In this document: positions 22,043 through 33,712 of the stretch, in pieces
Position numbering within the stretch: the first letter of the stretch is position 1
Layout: every line of letters begins with the position of its first letter
DNA from: Pictodentalium vernedei
Taxonomy: Eukaryota > Mollusca > Scaphopoda > Dentaliida > Dentaliidae
Direction: 5' to 3'
DNA: 64,000 nt
Assembly: GCA_031216915.1 (NCBI GenBank)
Contig: CM062289.1
Span: forward strand, 245,273,187-245,337,186
Translations under genes and position numbers: made by a program
Notes under the pieces: model-generated
Told to the model about the DNA's origin: nothing
Seen by the model: only the letters and a program-made list of their open reading frames with translations
Database searches by the model: none

Positions 22043-22366
22043 TTTATGGGGGTTTAATTACACTTTCGACAGCCAAAGTCACATTGGGTCAGACAGTTTT
22101 ATGGGTGGAGGAAGCCGGTGTACCTGGAGAGAACCACTGAACAATGACAAGCAACTGTCAGACTCCTCAACGTACTAACTCCACACAAGCAGGGTTAGCA
22201 TTGATGTGCAGTACACCTTAGTACACAATGCCACCGTGTCCACATGTGGGCAATCAGGATTAAGTATCTTGCCCAAGGATACAATGCGGTTGCCGCAGGT
22301 GGGATTGAAACTGAGAACCTCTCTACTTGCTGCCTGCATCTCTACCTACCGAGCCACCGTACCCCC
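22043..22366 (-). mobile_element. tRNA-headed SINE, head type 2 (reverse)
   Basis: Read on the minus strand: head with box A-like GGTGGCTCGGTAGGTAGAG and box B-like AGTTTCAATCC, then the CTTGGGCAAG block and a 3' end CCCATAAAACTG. Flanked by an imperfect 18-bp target duplication (GCTGGAAGCCCATATTTA at 22025, GCTGGAAGCCTATATTTA at 22367). Mobilised by a LINE; no protein. Confidence 0.78.
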
Positions 22367-22671
22367 GCTGGAAGCCTATATTTAGGCTTTAATATCAATG
22401 CAGGTACATGTACTATAACTTGAAAGCTTCATATTCGCTACACATGCTTTGTATTATTTTTGAAGTTAAATAGCTTAGCCTCTAGGGATTTGCCTTGTCA
22501 CAATTTATGGCACTCTCCCATAAATAGTTTCAAGTCGAAGACAGGTGAATGCTTTTTGATGACCAAAAATAATTTAGCACTCTACCAGTTAAACAAAACT
22601 GAACTGGTTAAATTCCTAGGGAAAAATTTGCAGCTTGAAAATTTTATATTTCAACATTAGTATGCAGCACA

Positions 22672-22907
22672 TTAACCCTTTGAACCCAAGCGGCCGCTTT
22701 TCTGGCCAGGAACATATGTCATAATGTCATTAAATAGGATGACTGTTCAGTAAATACATGGGGTAGAGCAATCAATATTTTCAATGTGTAGCCTCTGGGC
22801 TGCACATTAAAAATATTGATTGGTCAACCCCAAATAATGAATATGGACTCTTCTAATTGCTGCTATTGAACTGACATGGAAGATACCACCAGAGTTCAAA
22901 AGGTTAA
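22672..22907. mobile_element. TTAA-flanked MITE (family M2)
   Basis: Ends TTAACCCTTTGAACCC and GAGTTCAAAAGGTTAA are inverted and carry TTAA. A hairpin sits in the middle (GGGGTAGAGCAATCAATATT against AATATTGATTGGTCAACCCC). The ends resemble family M1, but the interior is unrelated. Confidence 0.65.
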
Positions 22908-22909
22908 AA

Positions 22910-23665
22910 ATGCCTGTCACACACAATGTCTTTATCAAATATTATCCTATCAACTAATGAAGTTTTGTTTCTGTAATTACTAAGGCCAATGGTGGAGGTG
23001 GGGTGGGAGGGATGTCTCCAATGTACATTTATCAAGATTTGTTAGTTATGGTTATCTCGTTACAAATAAATAAAATTGGTCCTTCTAGGCAATTAAAATG
23101 GAAAATTATCCTATAAAAACATTTCAAATACTATTTCTCAAGTGTTTTTGTACCTCTTGATTGAATCTCTCCTTACATAAATGAAAACAATATGAGTCTG
23201 TCAATTAAAATTCATCTCTATCAAAGAGAAGTGAAAATTGAGTTTTTTATCACTTTAATCAAATATGGAAAATGAAGTACATGCAGAAACCCTGCATATG
23301 TTTTTAATCATTAAAAAGGATGCATGTGTTTGATGCATATTTTTTCAGTATTTTTTCCTGGAACACACTTAAAGATGATGTTAGCCCAAACTTCATTCTC
23401 AGCATAAACCATAAGGACAAAAAAACAATTTCTCCTTCATGTAGGCCTGCTCTCAGAGTCACCATATTGGTTTTCAAGGTAGGTTAGCAGTCAGTTCTTG
23501 GTGAACTTTTGCTTCCTAAATTGGATCAGATTTATAATAAATTCAAATGCCACCATGTCAGTTTTAGCCAGCAAAGTGAAGTTAGAAGCCCATATCTAGA
23601 TGTTGAAAATGGCATCTTCTTCTTTTTTATTGTAGTTTATGGTCACCTGGAGCATTTATTACTTT
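22910..23665. other. No gene seen
   Basis: AT-rich non-coding sequence without recognisable repeats or coding content. Confidence 0.5.
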
Positions 23666-23669
23666 TTTA

Positions 23670-23816
23670 ACTGAAATGAATTTTCAGGAGCTTGTTCAGT
23701 GTGAATGTTGGATGGGCATGTTAAGTTTTATGAAGTGCCTAGTACTTCATACAAAACTTAACATGCCCATCCCACATTTAATAGTCCGAAAATGTGAAAG
23801 ATAATTCATTTCAATT
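23670..23816. repeat. Foldback repeat with ATGGGCATGTTAAGTTTT arms
   Basis: GGATGGGCATGTTAAGTTTT and AAAACTTAACATGCCCATCC are perfect complements around TGAAGTGCCTAGTACTTCA; outer GAAATGAATTTTC/ATTCATTTC also pair. Probable MITE. Confidence 0.6.
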
Positions 23817-23924
23817 GTTATGATTTAATTTACAGAGTTTGCTTGTATTATAATAAACCCTTACATGAGTGAAGTCTCAGTTATTTATATCATTGAATTC
23901 ATATCAAATTTTATGCACATAACA

Positions 23925-24250
23925 GGGAGCGTGGTGGCTCAGTGGTAGACTGTTGGACTTCTATGCTAGACGTCCCGAGTTCGATCCCCGTCCAGGATGA
24001 CCCGCGTTGTGTCCTTGAGCAAGGCACTTTATCCTGGTTGTCTACATGGGGGCACGATGATGCTGTGTACTAAAGCATACTGCACATCGATGGTGCATGT
24101 CTTCAACCATTGTAACCCTGCTTGAGCGGAGCTTGAACAGAATTAGAATGTTGAGGAGCTGACAGCTGCTTGTCGATGCTTGGTGGTTCTCTCTGGGTAC
24201 TCCGGCTTCCTCCACACGTAAAACTGTCACGGCCGCAATTAGCCATTGTC
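23925..24250 (+). mobile_element. tRNA-headed SINE, head type 1
   Basis: The head has GTGGCTCAGTGGTAGACTG (box A) and GAGTTCGATCC (box B). The body contains GTGTCCTTGAGCAAGGCACTT and GGCTTCCTCCAC. The 3' end is replaced by G and T homopolymers (24259-24316), so the normal AATAAAT tail is missing. It is not a tRNA gene: it lacks a cloverleaf 3' half. Confidence 0.78.
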
Positions 24251-24409
24251 CCCATTTTGAGAGGGGGGGGGGGGGGGGTACTGTAATTTTTTTTTTTTTT
24301 TTTGGGGGGGGGGGGCGGCACTGATCTATGCCACTGATCCTTCCACTGATTTGATTGGTCCTTTTCAAAACAACTCGATGACTGGCAATTGCCAACACTC
24401 ATTACAACA

Positions 24410-25795
24410 CACTATAAACATGATATTTCTTGTTCAATCACATTGTCTGGCATCTCCAAGGTAAATAATTTGCTAACCAATTCTTAACCCTTTACTTAAT
24501 ATAATTGTCATATAGGATGGCAGAATTCACAGAATTAAAAATTGCCTCCAAAACAAAATGAATGGGTTAACTATGACTTCAACACTTTGAAGTTGTTGTC
24601 TGCTACTCATGGATGTGACTTCTGGCTCTATTTCTACTAAATTCTACTAAATATATGATAGATGAACTGGTGCTGAAATAAAATGCAAGTTCCATGAATA
24701 AAAGTTGATGGGTATGGCAAATTTGTTATGGTGGAGTACAATGTATTTCATGTACCATAAAACTTGTTACCAGAATAAACCAAGACCTGACAGTAAAACA
24801 ACAGTGTTTCTGTATGGATGTATTACTAACCAATCAATGTTAATTACAAGAGATAAATAGTCTGAAATACAGGGAAGAAAAAAATACATATAGTAGTGAT
24901 CATTTACTACAGAATGTTGAAATGTCAGGAACTCCTAAAAATAAAAATAACTTATGAGGCATGTCAAAGTATTTTACAAGTAATTACTTTAACAGACAGC
25001 AGGCCTGTTCAACTAATAACTTTCTGAATTCTTTTTGTTCCTCTCATGCTAAAGGCTTTTCCCTACAAAATAAATTTATGCACAACTTTTACCACTGGAT
25101 ATTTTTTAAATATTTTTTTCTGGAAGGTTTTCATCATCTACTTTGAATTTCATAAACATTGTCAATATTAACTCCTTGCATGGTGCTGGCAGATATTCCT
25201 GCTCAGGACTCGAAATCCCTTGCCATTAAAATCAGTAACATTTGGGCACATTTAAGTAAATTTCTTTCTTTTTCCTGTAAATTGAGCTTTTCACCAATGA
25301 TTTGTTTGGTTAAATTTACATGAATTTTTCATAAAATGTGAAGCAGTCATGACTAGATCTGATGAACTGTGAAGCAGCCATGACTAGATATGATGAAAAA
25401 TATTTTGAAAATACTCACCGGGTTAAGAGTTAATGTGTAACAAGAGCACCGCCTAGCGGGGCAACATAAGCCCGTCAAAACTGGACCATGCACAAGTTTC
25501 TTTTGGGTAAAGTTTGAAATTTTTGTTGACTCGACTATGTCTGCTCCCCCCCCCCCCATCCAATCATTGCCCAATCCCCTGCCCTTCATATTAAGCAATC
25601 TGAGGTCTTCACAAAATAAAAAAATAGGCCGATGAAATCGTCAGATGTGTACCCATACGTGCAACTAGTAGAAAGATGTATGGTGGAGGGCCACCCTGGA
25701 TGCCGACATTATGTACACCATACATGGTATGGGTACATATAGAAATGGACTGGAGGAGTGCCTAATTTGATGGATAAAGGGTTAATATCTCTGGA
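24410..25795. other. No gene seen
   Basis: AT-rich non-coding region with a C run at 25549-25558. Near 25660-25740 an inverted pair (TGTGTACCCATACGTGC, CATGGTATGGGTACATA) occurs. Open frames are short and unremarkable. Confidence 0.45.
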
Positions 25796-25799
25796 TCAA

Positions 25800-26420
25800 A
25801 TTATTAGATTTACATAACGAGATATTATGCCCATGAAGCTGCGTATCAAATTTGAAAAGAATCTGATTAAGTTCACGGTCTGCAGAGCACGGAAAGCATA
25901 ATTTGCCTGATTTCTAAGTATTAAAGGGCAATAACTCCTACGGAAATCGACAAACATGACCCGAATTTGCACTTGTGCGAGATACCATGCTCATGAAGCT
26001 GCATATTAAATTTCAAAAGAATCTGATTAAGTTCACGGACTGTAGAGCACAGAAAGCATAATTTGACTGATTTCTAAGTATGAAAAGGGCAATAACTCCT
26101 AAGAAAACACCCGAACACGACCCAAATATGAACTTTTGCTAGATATAATGGCCATGAAGCTGCGTATTAAATCTGAAAAGAATCTGATTAAGTTGACGGT
26201 CTGTAGAACACAGAAGCATAATTTGCTCGATTTCTAAGTATTAAAGGGGGAATAACTACTAGAAAAACTGTCAAACATGACCCCAAATTCGAACTTGCGC
26301 GAGATCTTTTTCTGGTTGTGCAGTATGTCAAATATTTTTTAAATCCGATTGAAATCACGCTCTGTAGAGCACGGAATACAACTGTCCCCAGACGGACAGA
26401 GCCACAACATAACACGTCTG
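25800..26420. repeat. Tandem array T1, about 160-bp period, four units
   Basis: Units start near 25821, 25980, 26141 and 26302 with GAT(A)...CATGAAGCTGC, then AAAAGAATCTGATTAAGTTC and GGCAATAACTCCTA. The array ends with CCCAGACGGACAGAGCC. Units differ by 10-25 percent by eye, so it is old. No protein is encoded across units. Confidence 0.75.
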
Positions 26421-26666
26421 TTTTTCAAACGGGCGTATAAAAAAATGAATAAATCAGAAAAGTTTTCTCATTTTTAAGAAAAAAGTTTGGTAAAAGATTT
26501 GTTCACTTTTCAGTGTAAAGAGTTTTATCTCTACCACAAGAACCTCTGTGTCTTTACTCATTTGCTCATGATTAGTTTTCAAAACAATAACTTTTGTTTG
26601 AGATTAGTGGGGGTGTGACTCATTCCCCCCCCCCCCCTCCCGACAAATGCCAATGGAAGCACTTCA

Positions 26667-26942
26667 ATTTATTTATTTATTGGTGTTGAACGACACTTTC
26701 AACAGCAAGGGTACCTTGTGTTGAATAGTTTTACAGATGGAGGAAGAGAGAGTACCCAGAGAAAACCACATGGCAATAGCAAGTAACTGTCTGACTCCCC
26801 AATGTGCTAACTCTTCACAAGCAAGGTTGGCATCAATGTGCAGTGCACCTTAGTACACAGTGCCACCATGTCCACATGTGGGAAATCAGGTTTAAGTGAC
26901 TTGACCAAGGACACAATGCAGTTACCCCTAGCAGGGATCAAA
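26667..26942 (-). mobile_element. SINE, reverse, head truncated
   Basis: Minus-strand copy of the SINE body: tail ATTTATTTATTGGTGTT at the left, then GGAGGAAG, CACAAGCAAGGTTGGCAT and CTTGACCAAGGACACAATG; ends in the head region near GGGATCAAAC. The head type cannot be decided. Confidence 0.65.
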
Positions 26943-27361
26943 CACTGCTGTTAAATTGTAGCATGATAGATTCATTTTGGCAAAACAGTTTATCCCTAAT
27001 GGCCATGTTCAAATTTATTGGGTATTGCCAGCGGAACAGAACATGATTATAAAATTTGATGTTCACAGTGGCATCAATGAGGGGGAGGGGGATTGCCCCT
27101 AAGTGGAATCTCTTGGGGGCAGCAAAATATGTCAATAAAGCCAGATGTCTTTTTGAAACCAAAATCAGAAAATACTTAGCGATTCCTGGTGATAGGATGG
27201 AATTATATAAGGTTGGCCCCACTATGTTTGTCTGCCACCAGGCTTGTTGTTTTGAAAATAACAGGAGAGTGACCAACACCCTCATGGGCAAAGCTTGACT
27301 GCCACCATATCATAACAGTCACTTTTCTTTGATAGGGAAACCCTGTGCCCTTGTCTTTTCT

Positions 27362-27680
27362 TTAACTGGTAGAGTGCTAAATTATTTTTCAAAGTGAATC
27401 TGTAACACAAGTATTTTTTTTTCAAGGGTACCATGCTACAAACAAAAGGTGCCCCAGTTTATTAAGATTTTGTTCATAAATAATTGTTTTGTTACAAAGT
27501 ATTGGGAGAGTGCTCCTTGGCATTCTCCAATAAATTGTAATAAAACAATTTTGTTTAAACATTTTTTGTGTTACAACTGCTGAGTGAACAAGGTAATAAA
27601 TACTGTGTAAAGCCCCTAAAGTGGCTTTCAGCACATTTCAGTAGAGTCCTGATAGTAGCTTCTAGCACTCAACCAGTTAA
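27362..27680. mobile_element. TTAA-flanked MITE (family M3), TTAACTGG ends
   Basis: TTAACTGGTAGAGTGCT and AGCACTCAACCAGTTAA form the ends. The interior has a hairpin with GAGAGTGCTC...GGCATTCTCC and TTACAA/TTGTAA arms. Related ends occur at 42931-43158, 22010 and 17487. Confidence 0.6.
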
Positions 27681-28072
27681 TACCATCCATCAATGGTTAT
27701 TTATTTATTTATCTGACTTTTACAAACTTTTTGGTCTCAGAACAGGATTTGTTAACAAAATACTCTCAATAAAGGGGTCCTGTGGAGAGTAGTCAAGACT
27801 AGGCTAGAAATCACTGTTAAGCCACTAGATTCACAAGGTGTGGTGTACACTAACAATTCTTAAAGCCTACCCAGACATTAAGGTAAGGGTTAAAAGACTT
27901 GGTATATATCCAATAGATTTATCATGCCAACATATCATTTAGAATTCCTTAGTTTATCTTCACTTTTTCTAAGTGGACATTTGTCGCTCTGCTTATTTTC
28001 AAATCAGACAGGCCATAAAGGGTGATCGCTCACCTCAAAACAACCAGGCCTGATGAACTGTTGTGATGTAAG

Positions 28073-29048
28073 TGTTATATAGCCCCCATATTATATCGAG
28101 ATTGATATATCCTTAGTTGATAACTTTACAAGATTGATATATTTTTTTTCTGCATTTTCTGACTGGTCTGACTCATTTGTGACCTTTGTTTGCATCTTTG
28201 TTACACTAATCTATTGTACATATAGCTGTTGATTGTTTAAGTAGGTCAAGGAACTTGTTGACTTGAACTATGACAGAATCACCTAGAAACTGTTAGAACT
28301 TTATAGAATTTTCATCTTCTGAAACATACTATTTGTTTACTATATAAAGGTTTATCAACAGAAGTCAAAAATTCTTTTTTTTTAGAAAGCATTTCAGAAA
28401 GACTCACTTCAGTTAAAACATAGCAGTTGTTTCCATTGGAGATTATTATTGTTCTAGGACAGTGCATTTATTATAGAAGCATTGCTTCTTTGAGAATTTG
28501 GAAGATTGATTCCAAAAGAGAATTTTGAAGAGAATTTGTTCCGTCTTGGAAAAGAGAATTTATACTTTCTGTGAAACAGAATAATAATGTTTTGTGAAAA
28601 GCCAGGATTCTACTGGATTATTTGGAAATTACCTGTGGCACCAATACTTCTTGGATTTTTACTCCATTTGAATTTTGTGGAGCATTTTATTATATTTTAT
28701 TGGAGACAGCTGAAATTTCTAAGTGAATATTTTATTACAAATCTACGGGATACTGTTTCTGAAGAGACATTCTTGGATTTAATACTACCAGCTGGTAACT
28801 TTCTTCACAAGATTCCTCACCACAGGATTACTGGATTCTGTCAAACTGTACTTTGGACTAATTCAATAATTGATAAGTACCATTATTTTCTGTAAACCAA
28901 TTAGTGTAAAAGATCTTTGTATCGTTTTTTTTATATTAATTTTTTTTTTTTTAAATTAAATTTCAGAATAGTTAAATTCATAGTTATTGTTGCTGATTCT
29001 CAGATTTCTTTCTGTTACCAATATCAATAATATTTCCATACCGTAACA
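28073..29048 (+). mobile_element. Solo LTR with 5-bp target duplication
   Basis: A 976-bp unit starting TGTTATATAGCC and ending CCGTAACA, flanked on both sides by GTAAG (28068-28072, 29049-29053). TG...CA ends and a 5-bp duplication are the signature of an LTR inserted by retroviral-type integrase; no gag or pol lies nearby, so it is a solo LTR left by recombination. TATATAAAGG at 28341 is a good candidate promoter. A 102-codon open frame (28587-28895) lies within it; I regard it as LTR sequence. Two reverse-oriented partial copies lie at 53583 and 62180. The superfamily (Gypsy more likely than Copia) cannot be settled without an internal region. Confidence 0.82.
28341..28350 (+). promoter_or_regulatory. 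TATA-like box in solo LTR
   Basis: TATATAAAGG in the middle of the LTR, the position expected for a U3/R boundary. The reverse copy at 54 kb has the related TATTTAAACC at the equivalent position. Confidence 0.4.
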
Positions 29049-29279
29049 GTAAGACACTATTGGAATGTTGGAAAGGACTCACTCACTCAAGCTCTTTCCA
29101 ACAGTTGATTACATCACAGCATACCACAGTCAATGGATTAATGAAACCAAAAGAAAATAGATGCAGTGTTCCAGAATGCTAACATCAGCCTTTGCATTAA
29201 CACTGCTAAACAAATCAGTATTACTTGAACTTTCTGATGCTAAGAAGAATTATCTGAAAAAAGGACATCTAAAATATGT

Positions 29280-29531
29280 TTAACCCTTTACCTAACATGA
29301 AAAGCAGACGACACTTCCAAACAAAATTCTTGAATAACTATTTTTTTTTTCATTTTTGTCTCAAAAACATAGGTTATGACCTCTCATTGGAACGAGCCCG
29401 ATGAGGTCGTTCCAAAGAGGGGTCATAACCTATGTTTTTGAGACAAAACATGAAAAAATAATGAAAATTAATTGGCGATTTTTGTAAATAGCGTTGGCTG
29501 GTTTTGGCCATTACGTTGGATAAAGGGTTAA
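29280..29531. mobile_element. Palindromic TTAA-flanked MITE M1, copy 2
   Basis: TTAACCCTTTACCTAAC to GGATAAAGGGTTAA. The same hairpin core (CATAGGTTATGACC) is present, with GGAACGAGCCCGATGAGGTCG in the loop region, so the loop differs from copy 1 while the arms are kept. Confidence 0.8.
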
Positions 29532-29539
29532 AATATGTT

Positions 29540-30302
29540 AAAGTAATCTTTTTGGGTAGCCCTAATTTTTTGTTGTACAAGATACATAATTTGACACATG
29601 GATAGAAGCATGAAAATGTTTATTTTTGGTCTTATTTCCACAGCGTGTAAAAGAAACTTAAAACAGCTGATCATCAACATACCAATTGTAAAATGGATTG
29701 AATACTTTCCACTGTGATATGGAGACATTTCTGTTCATGACCAATAGAGTTGCTTCCCCTGATGTACAATCTTATTTCATTCATCTGCTCAGATCACAAT
29801 ATTTCACCTGGAGATAACAAATTTGAATTCAAATCATTCTTTAAAATTGTTAAGATGAGAATAGCTGGTGTACTCAACAAGAACAACATGGTTCTGGATG
29901 ATTCTCCCAAGAGAAATTAAATACATTTATTCTTCTTTAACTCTAGCAGATGACACCTGCAAAAAAAATTTCAGATAACTGAAAATTTAATTTCACCTCA
30001 AAAATAAAGCTTTTGATCCCTTATTGGATGATCGCAACATACTCATTCCAATGAGGGCAGGCACATACATAGGCAGGTATCCTATTTGGTGGGGAGTGGG
30101 TGGGAGGCATGGATCTTTTGAGGGTGGGGGTCCAAGAATTTTTATGCCCCAGGCACATCATGAAGGCCAAAATCTTGAGTTCGGGTAAGGTATCAAGTGG
30201 GGTCAGGTGAGTACATTTTTTAAAAATATGCCCAAAATGGTGCTACTTTGAAGATCAAAAGAAAGTCAAGCACGAAATGTCATTTGTAATTTCATTAGTT
30301 CT
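29540..30302. other. No gene; one decayed M1 half copy
   Basis: At 29936-30060 a degraded arm of the M1 MITE can be traced (CTAGCAGATGACACCTGC, CATTCCAATGAGG). Otherwise non-coding. Confidence 0.45.
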
Positions 30303-30487
30303 TAGGCAAGGCACTTTATCCTGGTTGCCTACATGGGGACACGATGATGCCATGTACTAAGGCGTACTGCACGTCGATGGTGCATGTGTCTTCAACCGCT
30401 GTAACCCTGCTTGAGCAGAGCTTGAACAGAGTTAGAATGTTGAGGAGCTGACAGTTGCTTGTTGATGCTTGGTGGTTCTCTCTCTGG
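30303..30487 (+). mobile_element. SINE body fragment, no head
   Basis: Starts within the AGGCAAGGCACTTTATCC block and runs to CTTGGTGGTTCTCTCTC; both the tRNA-like head and the tail are missing. Contains the GAGCTTGAACAGAG segment characteristic of the type 1 body. Confidence 0.7.
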
Positions 30488-30489
30488 TT

Positions 30490-30980
30490 GAAATTTTATT
30501 TTGATATCAGAGGTCAGGGGTTAAAATACAGTAATAAAGATAAACAGAAAAAACATTTTTTCAAGACAAATGAAAATCAAATGAAATAATCGTTGGACCA
30601 GTTTCTAAAGGACTGAGCTTTCAGACTGCAATTATCATTTGGGCACCTTAAAAACAGAAATACCGGTAACAGCATTATCCCGTAATGTTTTATTGCCATG
30701 CCTTTCTTTGTGTTTTTATGGTCATATTATGATGGAAGTTATTCTAAAATGCAGAATAGGCACAGAGAATTTATATATTTTTCTTGATTCCTTCACATCT
30801 TCTCTAATTTGGGGATGCCTGCAAAAGGGTAATCTAAAGGCCTGGGTTCTGTTTTTCATTTTTTCTCCTTTGTTTGGCTGTATTGCATTTATGACTTTGA
30901 CCATACAATAAAATGGGTGAAAAATAAGTTTTGTCTCTCAGTTTTTCTTCCCCCAATTAATAATGGTAGAATATAAAGCC
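30490..30980. other. No gene seen
   Basis: AT-rich non-coding sequence; open frames at 30639-30911 lack recognisable features. Confidence 0.45.
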
Positions 30981-30984
30981 TTCC

Positions 30985-31166
30985 TAGTTGGTGCGAATCA
31001 ACCAAGCCTATGGTTCAATTTGACCATGAGGTGGTGCAAATTGTTTTCAGGGATGATGTGAATCGACCAATGGGATGGTGCGAATAACTTCAGGGATGGT
31101 GCAAATTGACCACAGGATGTGCGAATCGACTGTGGTGTGAATCGACCATGGTGTGAATCGACTGTT
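30985..31166. repeat. Short imperfect repeat of GTGCGAATCGACCA type
   Basis: Variants of GTG(C/T)GAATCGAC and GATGGTGCAAATTGACC recur about eight times with spacing of 15-30 bases. Confidence 0.55.
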
Positions 31167-31473
31167 CCCAAGTATACTTGTATACTTATAGAACATTAGA
31201 AGCTTTTGAAACATATTTGAGAGGGACAATGTACATTTCAATGTATGAAAAGAGAGAGCAAAAAAAAAACACTTCTCAAAAGTATAATTATTAAATTATG
31301 GAACCACATTGCTTTTTTGTTTTGTATCTGAATCACTTGAAGCATTAAAGTGAATCATCTTTTCAGAATGTTGAACATGTACATGCTCAATAAGTTTATC
31401 CATGGATCACAAAAGTTCAAGGCAGCCGTATACAGTAGTGACCGAAACAACTAGCACTTTTATAAAATGCTAG

Positions 31474-31697
31474 TTAACCCTTAGCTAACATGAAAAGCAG
31501 ATGACACTTGCAAAAAAAATTCTTGAATAACTAATTTTTTTCATTTTTTGTCTCAAAAACAGAGGTTATGACCCATCATTGGAACGAGCTTAGCCTATGT
31601 TTTTGAGACAAAAAAATGAAAAATAATGAAAATTTGAATGGTGATTTTTGTGAATAGCACTGACCGGTTTTGGCTGTTACGTTGGGTAAAGGGTTAT
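31474..31697. mobile_element. Palindromic MITE M1, copy 3 (shortened core)
   Basis: Starts TTAACCCTTAGC and ends GGGTAAAGGGTTAT. Part of the right hairpin arm is deleted (GGAACGAGCTTAGCCTATG), so the palindrome is incomplete. One TTAA has mutated to TTAT. Confidence 0.72.
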
Positions 31698-31801
31698 ACA
31701 AAGAGCAGACGACAGCTCAATTTGTAAATTACGTGGGAGGATGTTCCTGATTCATTATGTAAAGTGTTAATCAAGTTATTACATTAGAGAATTGTAAGAT
31801 T

Positions 31802-31957
31802 ATTATTATCCCTGATGGGTGAGGGTGTGGGATGGGAAAATCTCACCCGAGGGCAAGATATTTGGGACAGACACAAGGCTTGCTGAGTGTCTGGAACAAA
31901 TATCTTGTCCCGAGGGTGAGATTTCCCCATCTCACATCCACCCCCATCAGGGATAAT
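31802..31957. repeat. Foldback repeat with ATTATCCCTGATGGG arms
   Basis: About 70-base inverted arms: ATTATTATCCCTGATGGGTG and CCCCCATCAGGGATAAT at the outside, AATCTCACCC/GGGTGAGATT and CAAGATATTTG/CAAATATCTTG inside. Probable MITE; no family recognised. Confidence 0.6.
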
Positions 31958-32950
31958 TTTTCTCCCGCCCCCGCTAAAACACCTTGATGTCATCAAAAGT
32001 AATTCAGGAGCATATGCAGCTATATTGAACAATTTTGTTGTCCATTTCGAAAAAACACCTAATTTGCTCATCAGAAAGAACGCACAAAAGTTCTGTATAT
32101 ACCAAAGGTATATGCCACAAAATTAAATCCCAATGCCAGTAAGACAGGGTTAAAGATTTGTAGCAAAATGAACAGTGACACATTCCGATGATGTCATAAT
32201 ATTATTATGAATTCTGCAATGTATTCATATAACTTTTTGATGGAAATTTCAAGCAACTCTCTCCACCCATAATGGCGTTCACCCCAAAATTCATATAAAA
32301 GAAAAGTGTTGGTTGGTTTTGCGTTCTAAGTTTTTATTTCTATTTTCTTCGGCAAACATTCGTCTGCTAATATTTTCAAAATGTGACACCATGTTGTTTG
32401 TTTACCGAAGAACGTGCGATAATTGAATAGTACTGCGCTCATTAAATATGCTGATAAGCCACTCACATGCAGTCCTGGTAATTCATCCTTGTTTCCTCGG
32501 TAAAAAAATTACTGTGGAAAACTGGAGCTTCTACGGCAATTGCTGTGAAGCCTGCTCGATTGTGTGAAAATCATCAGGGGGCAGGGAACAGTCTCAGTTG
32601 CCATGTATATGAAGTATGCAGTGAAATGAAAACTTTCAAGTAACTTTAACATGCGAAAGTAGTTCAAGATACATGTGTAGATTAGACCTGGGCGATATTG
32701 AAATTCAGTATTCGATATCGATATCGATATTTTCGTGGAAAATACCTCAATTTCGGTATCGATATCAGTATCAAGATCATGCATGCTGAAATTGTGTATT
32801 CTGAACTTCACCCCATAAAATGTAACCCTATATCATGACCCTGAAGGTCGACCAGCATAACTCAGAAAATAGAGTTATTTCGCTTATAGTGTAAAACTCC
32901 ATAGCCATGACAGTGAGTACATGGTCATGGACTGTCTTAAGTTCATAACT

Positions 32951-33317
32951 GGGAGTGCAGTGGCTCAGTGGTAGACTGTTGGACTTCTATGCTAGAGGTC
33001 CCGAGTTCAATCCCCGTCTGGGACGACCCATGTTGTGTCCTTGGGCAAGGTACTTTATCCTGGTTGTCTTCATGGGGGCACGATGATGCCATGTACTAAG
33101 GCATACTTGGCAAGTTGATGGTGCATGTCTTCAACCGCTGTAACCCTGCTTGGGCGGAGCTTGAACAGAGTTAGAATGTTGAGGAGCTGACAGTTGCTCG
33201 TCGATGCTCGGTGGTTCTCTCCGGGTACTCCGGCTTCCTCCACCCGTAAAACTGTCATGGTCACGATTAGTCATTGTGCATAAGTAAGTGACCTTAAACA
33301 CCAATAAATGAATAAAT
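32951..33317 (+). mobile_element. Full-length tRNA-headed SINE, head type 1
   Basis: Complete copy of 367 bases: GTGGCTCAGTGGTAGACTG and GAGTTCAATCC in the head, CTTGGGCAAGG and GGAGCTTGAACAGAG in the body, and a tail of GACCTTAAACACCAATAAAT plus AAT-rich repeats. Flanked by a perfect 12-bp target duplication AAGTTCATAACT (32939-32950 and 33318-33329). It lies inside the hAT element, so it is the younger of the two. Confidence 0.88.
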
Positions 33318-33508
33318 AAGTTCATAACTGTACTTTTCTCACACACTGTGGCCGAATTAACAGTTGGTTTTAGCTTAAATAGTATCAGACCTTTGATTTG
33401 TTAAATTATTAACGAAATAATATCTGGATACTTAAAAGCAAATGGGAAAACTGTTAAATAGTACACATTCCACACACTGAACTTCCCCATTTGAAAATGA
33501 AAGTAAAA

Positions 33509-33712
33509 CTAACCAATTTTCATTTCGCCGCTGGTAATTTCTTTCTCAATATCGTCAAAATCTTTTTTGTGATGATTGTGAATATGAGACCATAAATTGG
33601 TCGTGTTGGCCATTGACGCAGCTACTAAACTATTACAAAGTTTACACCTGCAAGACTTGCCAATTCTTTCAAAATGCGATGCCCATGCACTCTTTGACTT
33701 GTGTTCTGCCAT
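33509..33712 (-). pseudogene. BED zinc-finger exon of a hAT transposase
   Basis: A 67-codon frame with an ATG start. Conserved BED-finger features are visible: SAWASHFERIG, then C-x2-C (CRCKLC), then NLWSHIHNHH supplying the His pair. BED fingers form the DNA-binding N-terminus of many hAT transposases. The frame ends shortly after ...GEMKIG, where a GTTAG follows that could be a splice donor. The rest of the transposase (RNase H-like core and dimerisation region) was not found in the 800 bases downstream, so it is a remnant, not a domesticated gene on present evidence. Confidence 0.72.

Noticed and set aside
23932-24000. Possible tRNA gene (also at 32955, 52965, 37855)
   Set aside because: Box A and box B are present but no complete cloverleaf follows; the sequence continues into a SINE body and has target duplications.
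28587-28895. 102-residue open frame with Met start
   Set aside because: Lies wholly within a solo LTR; no domain recognised.
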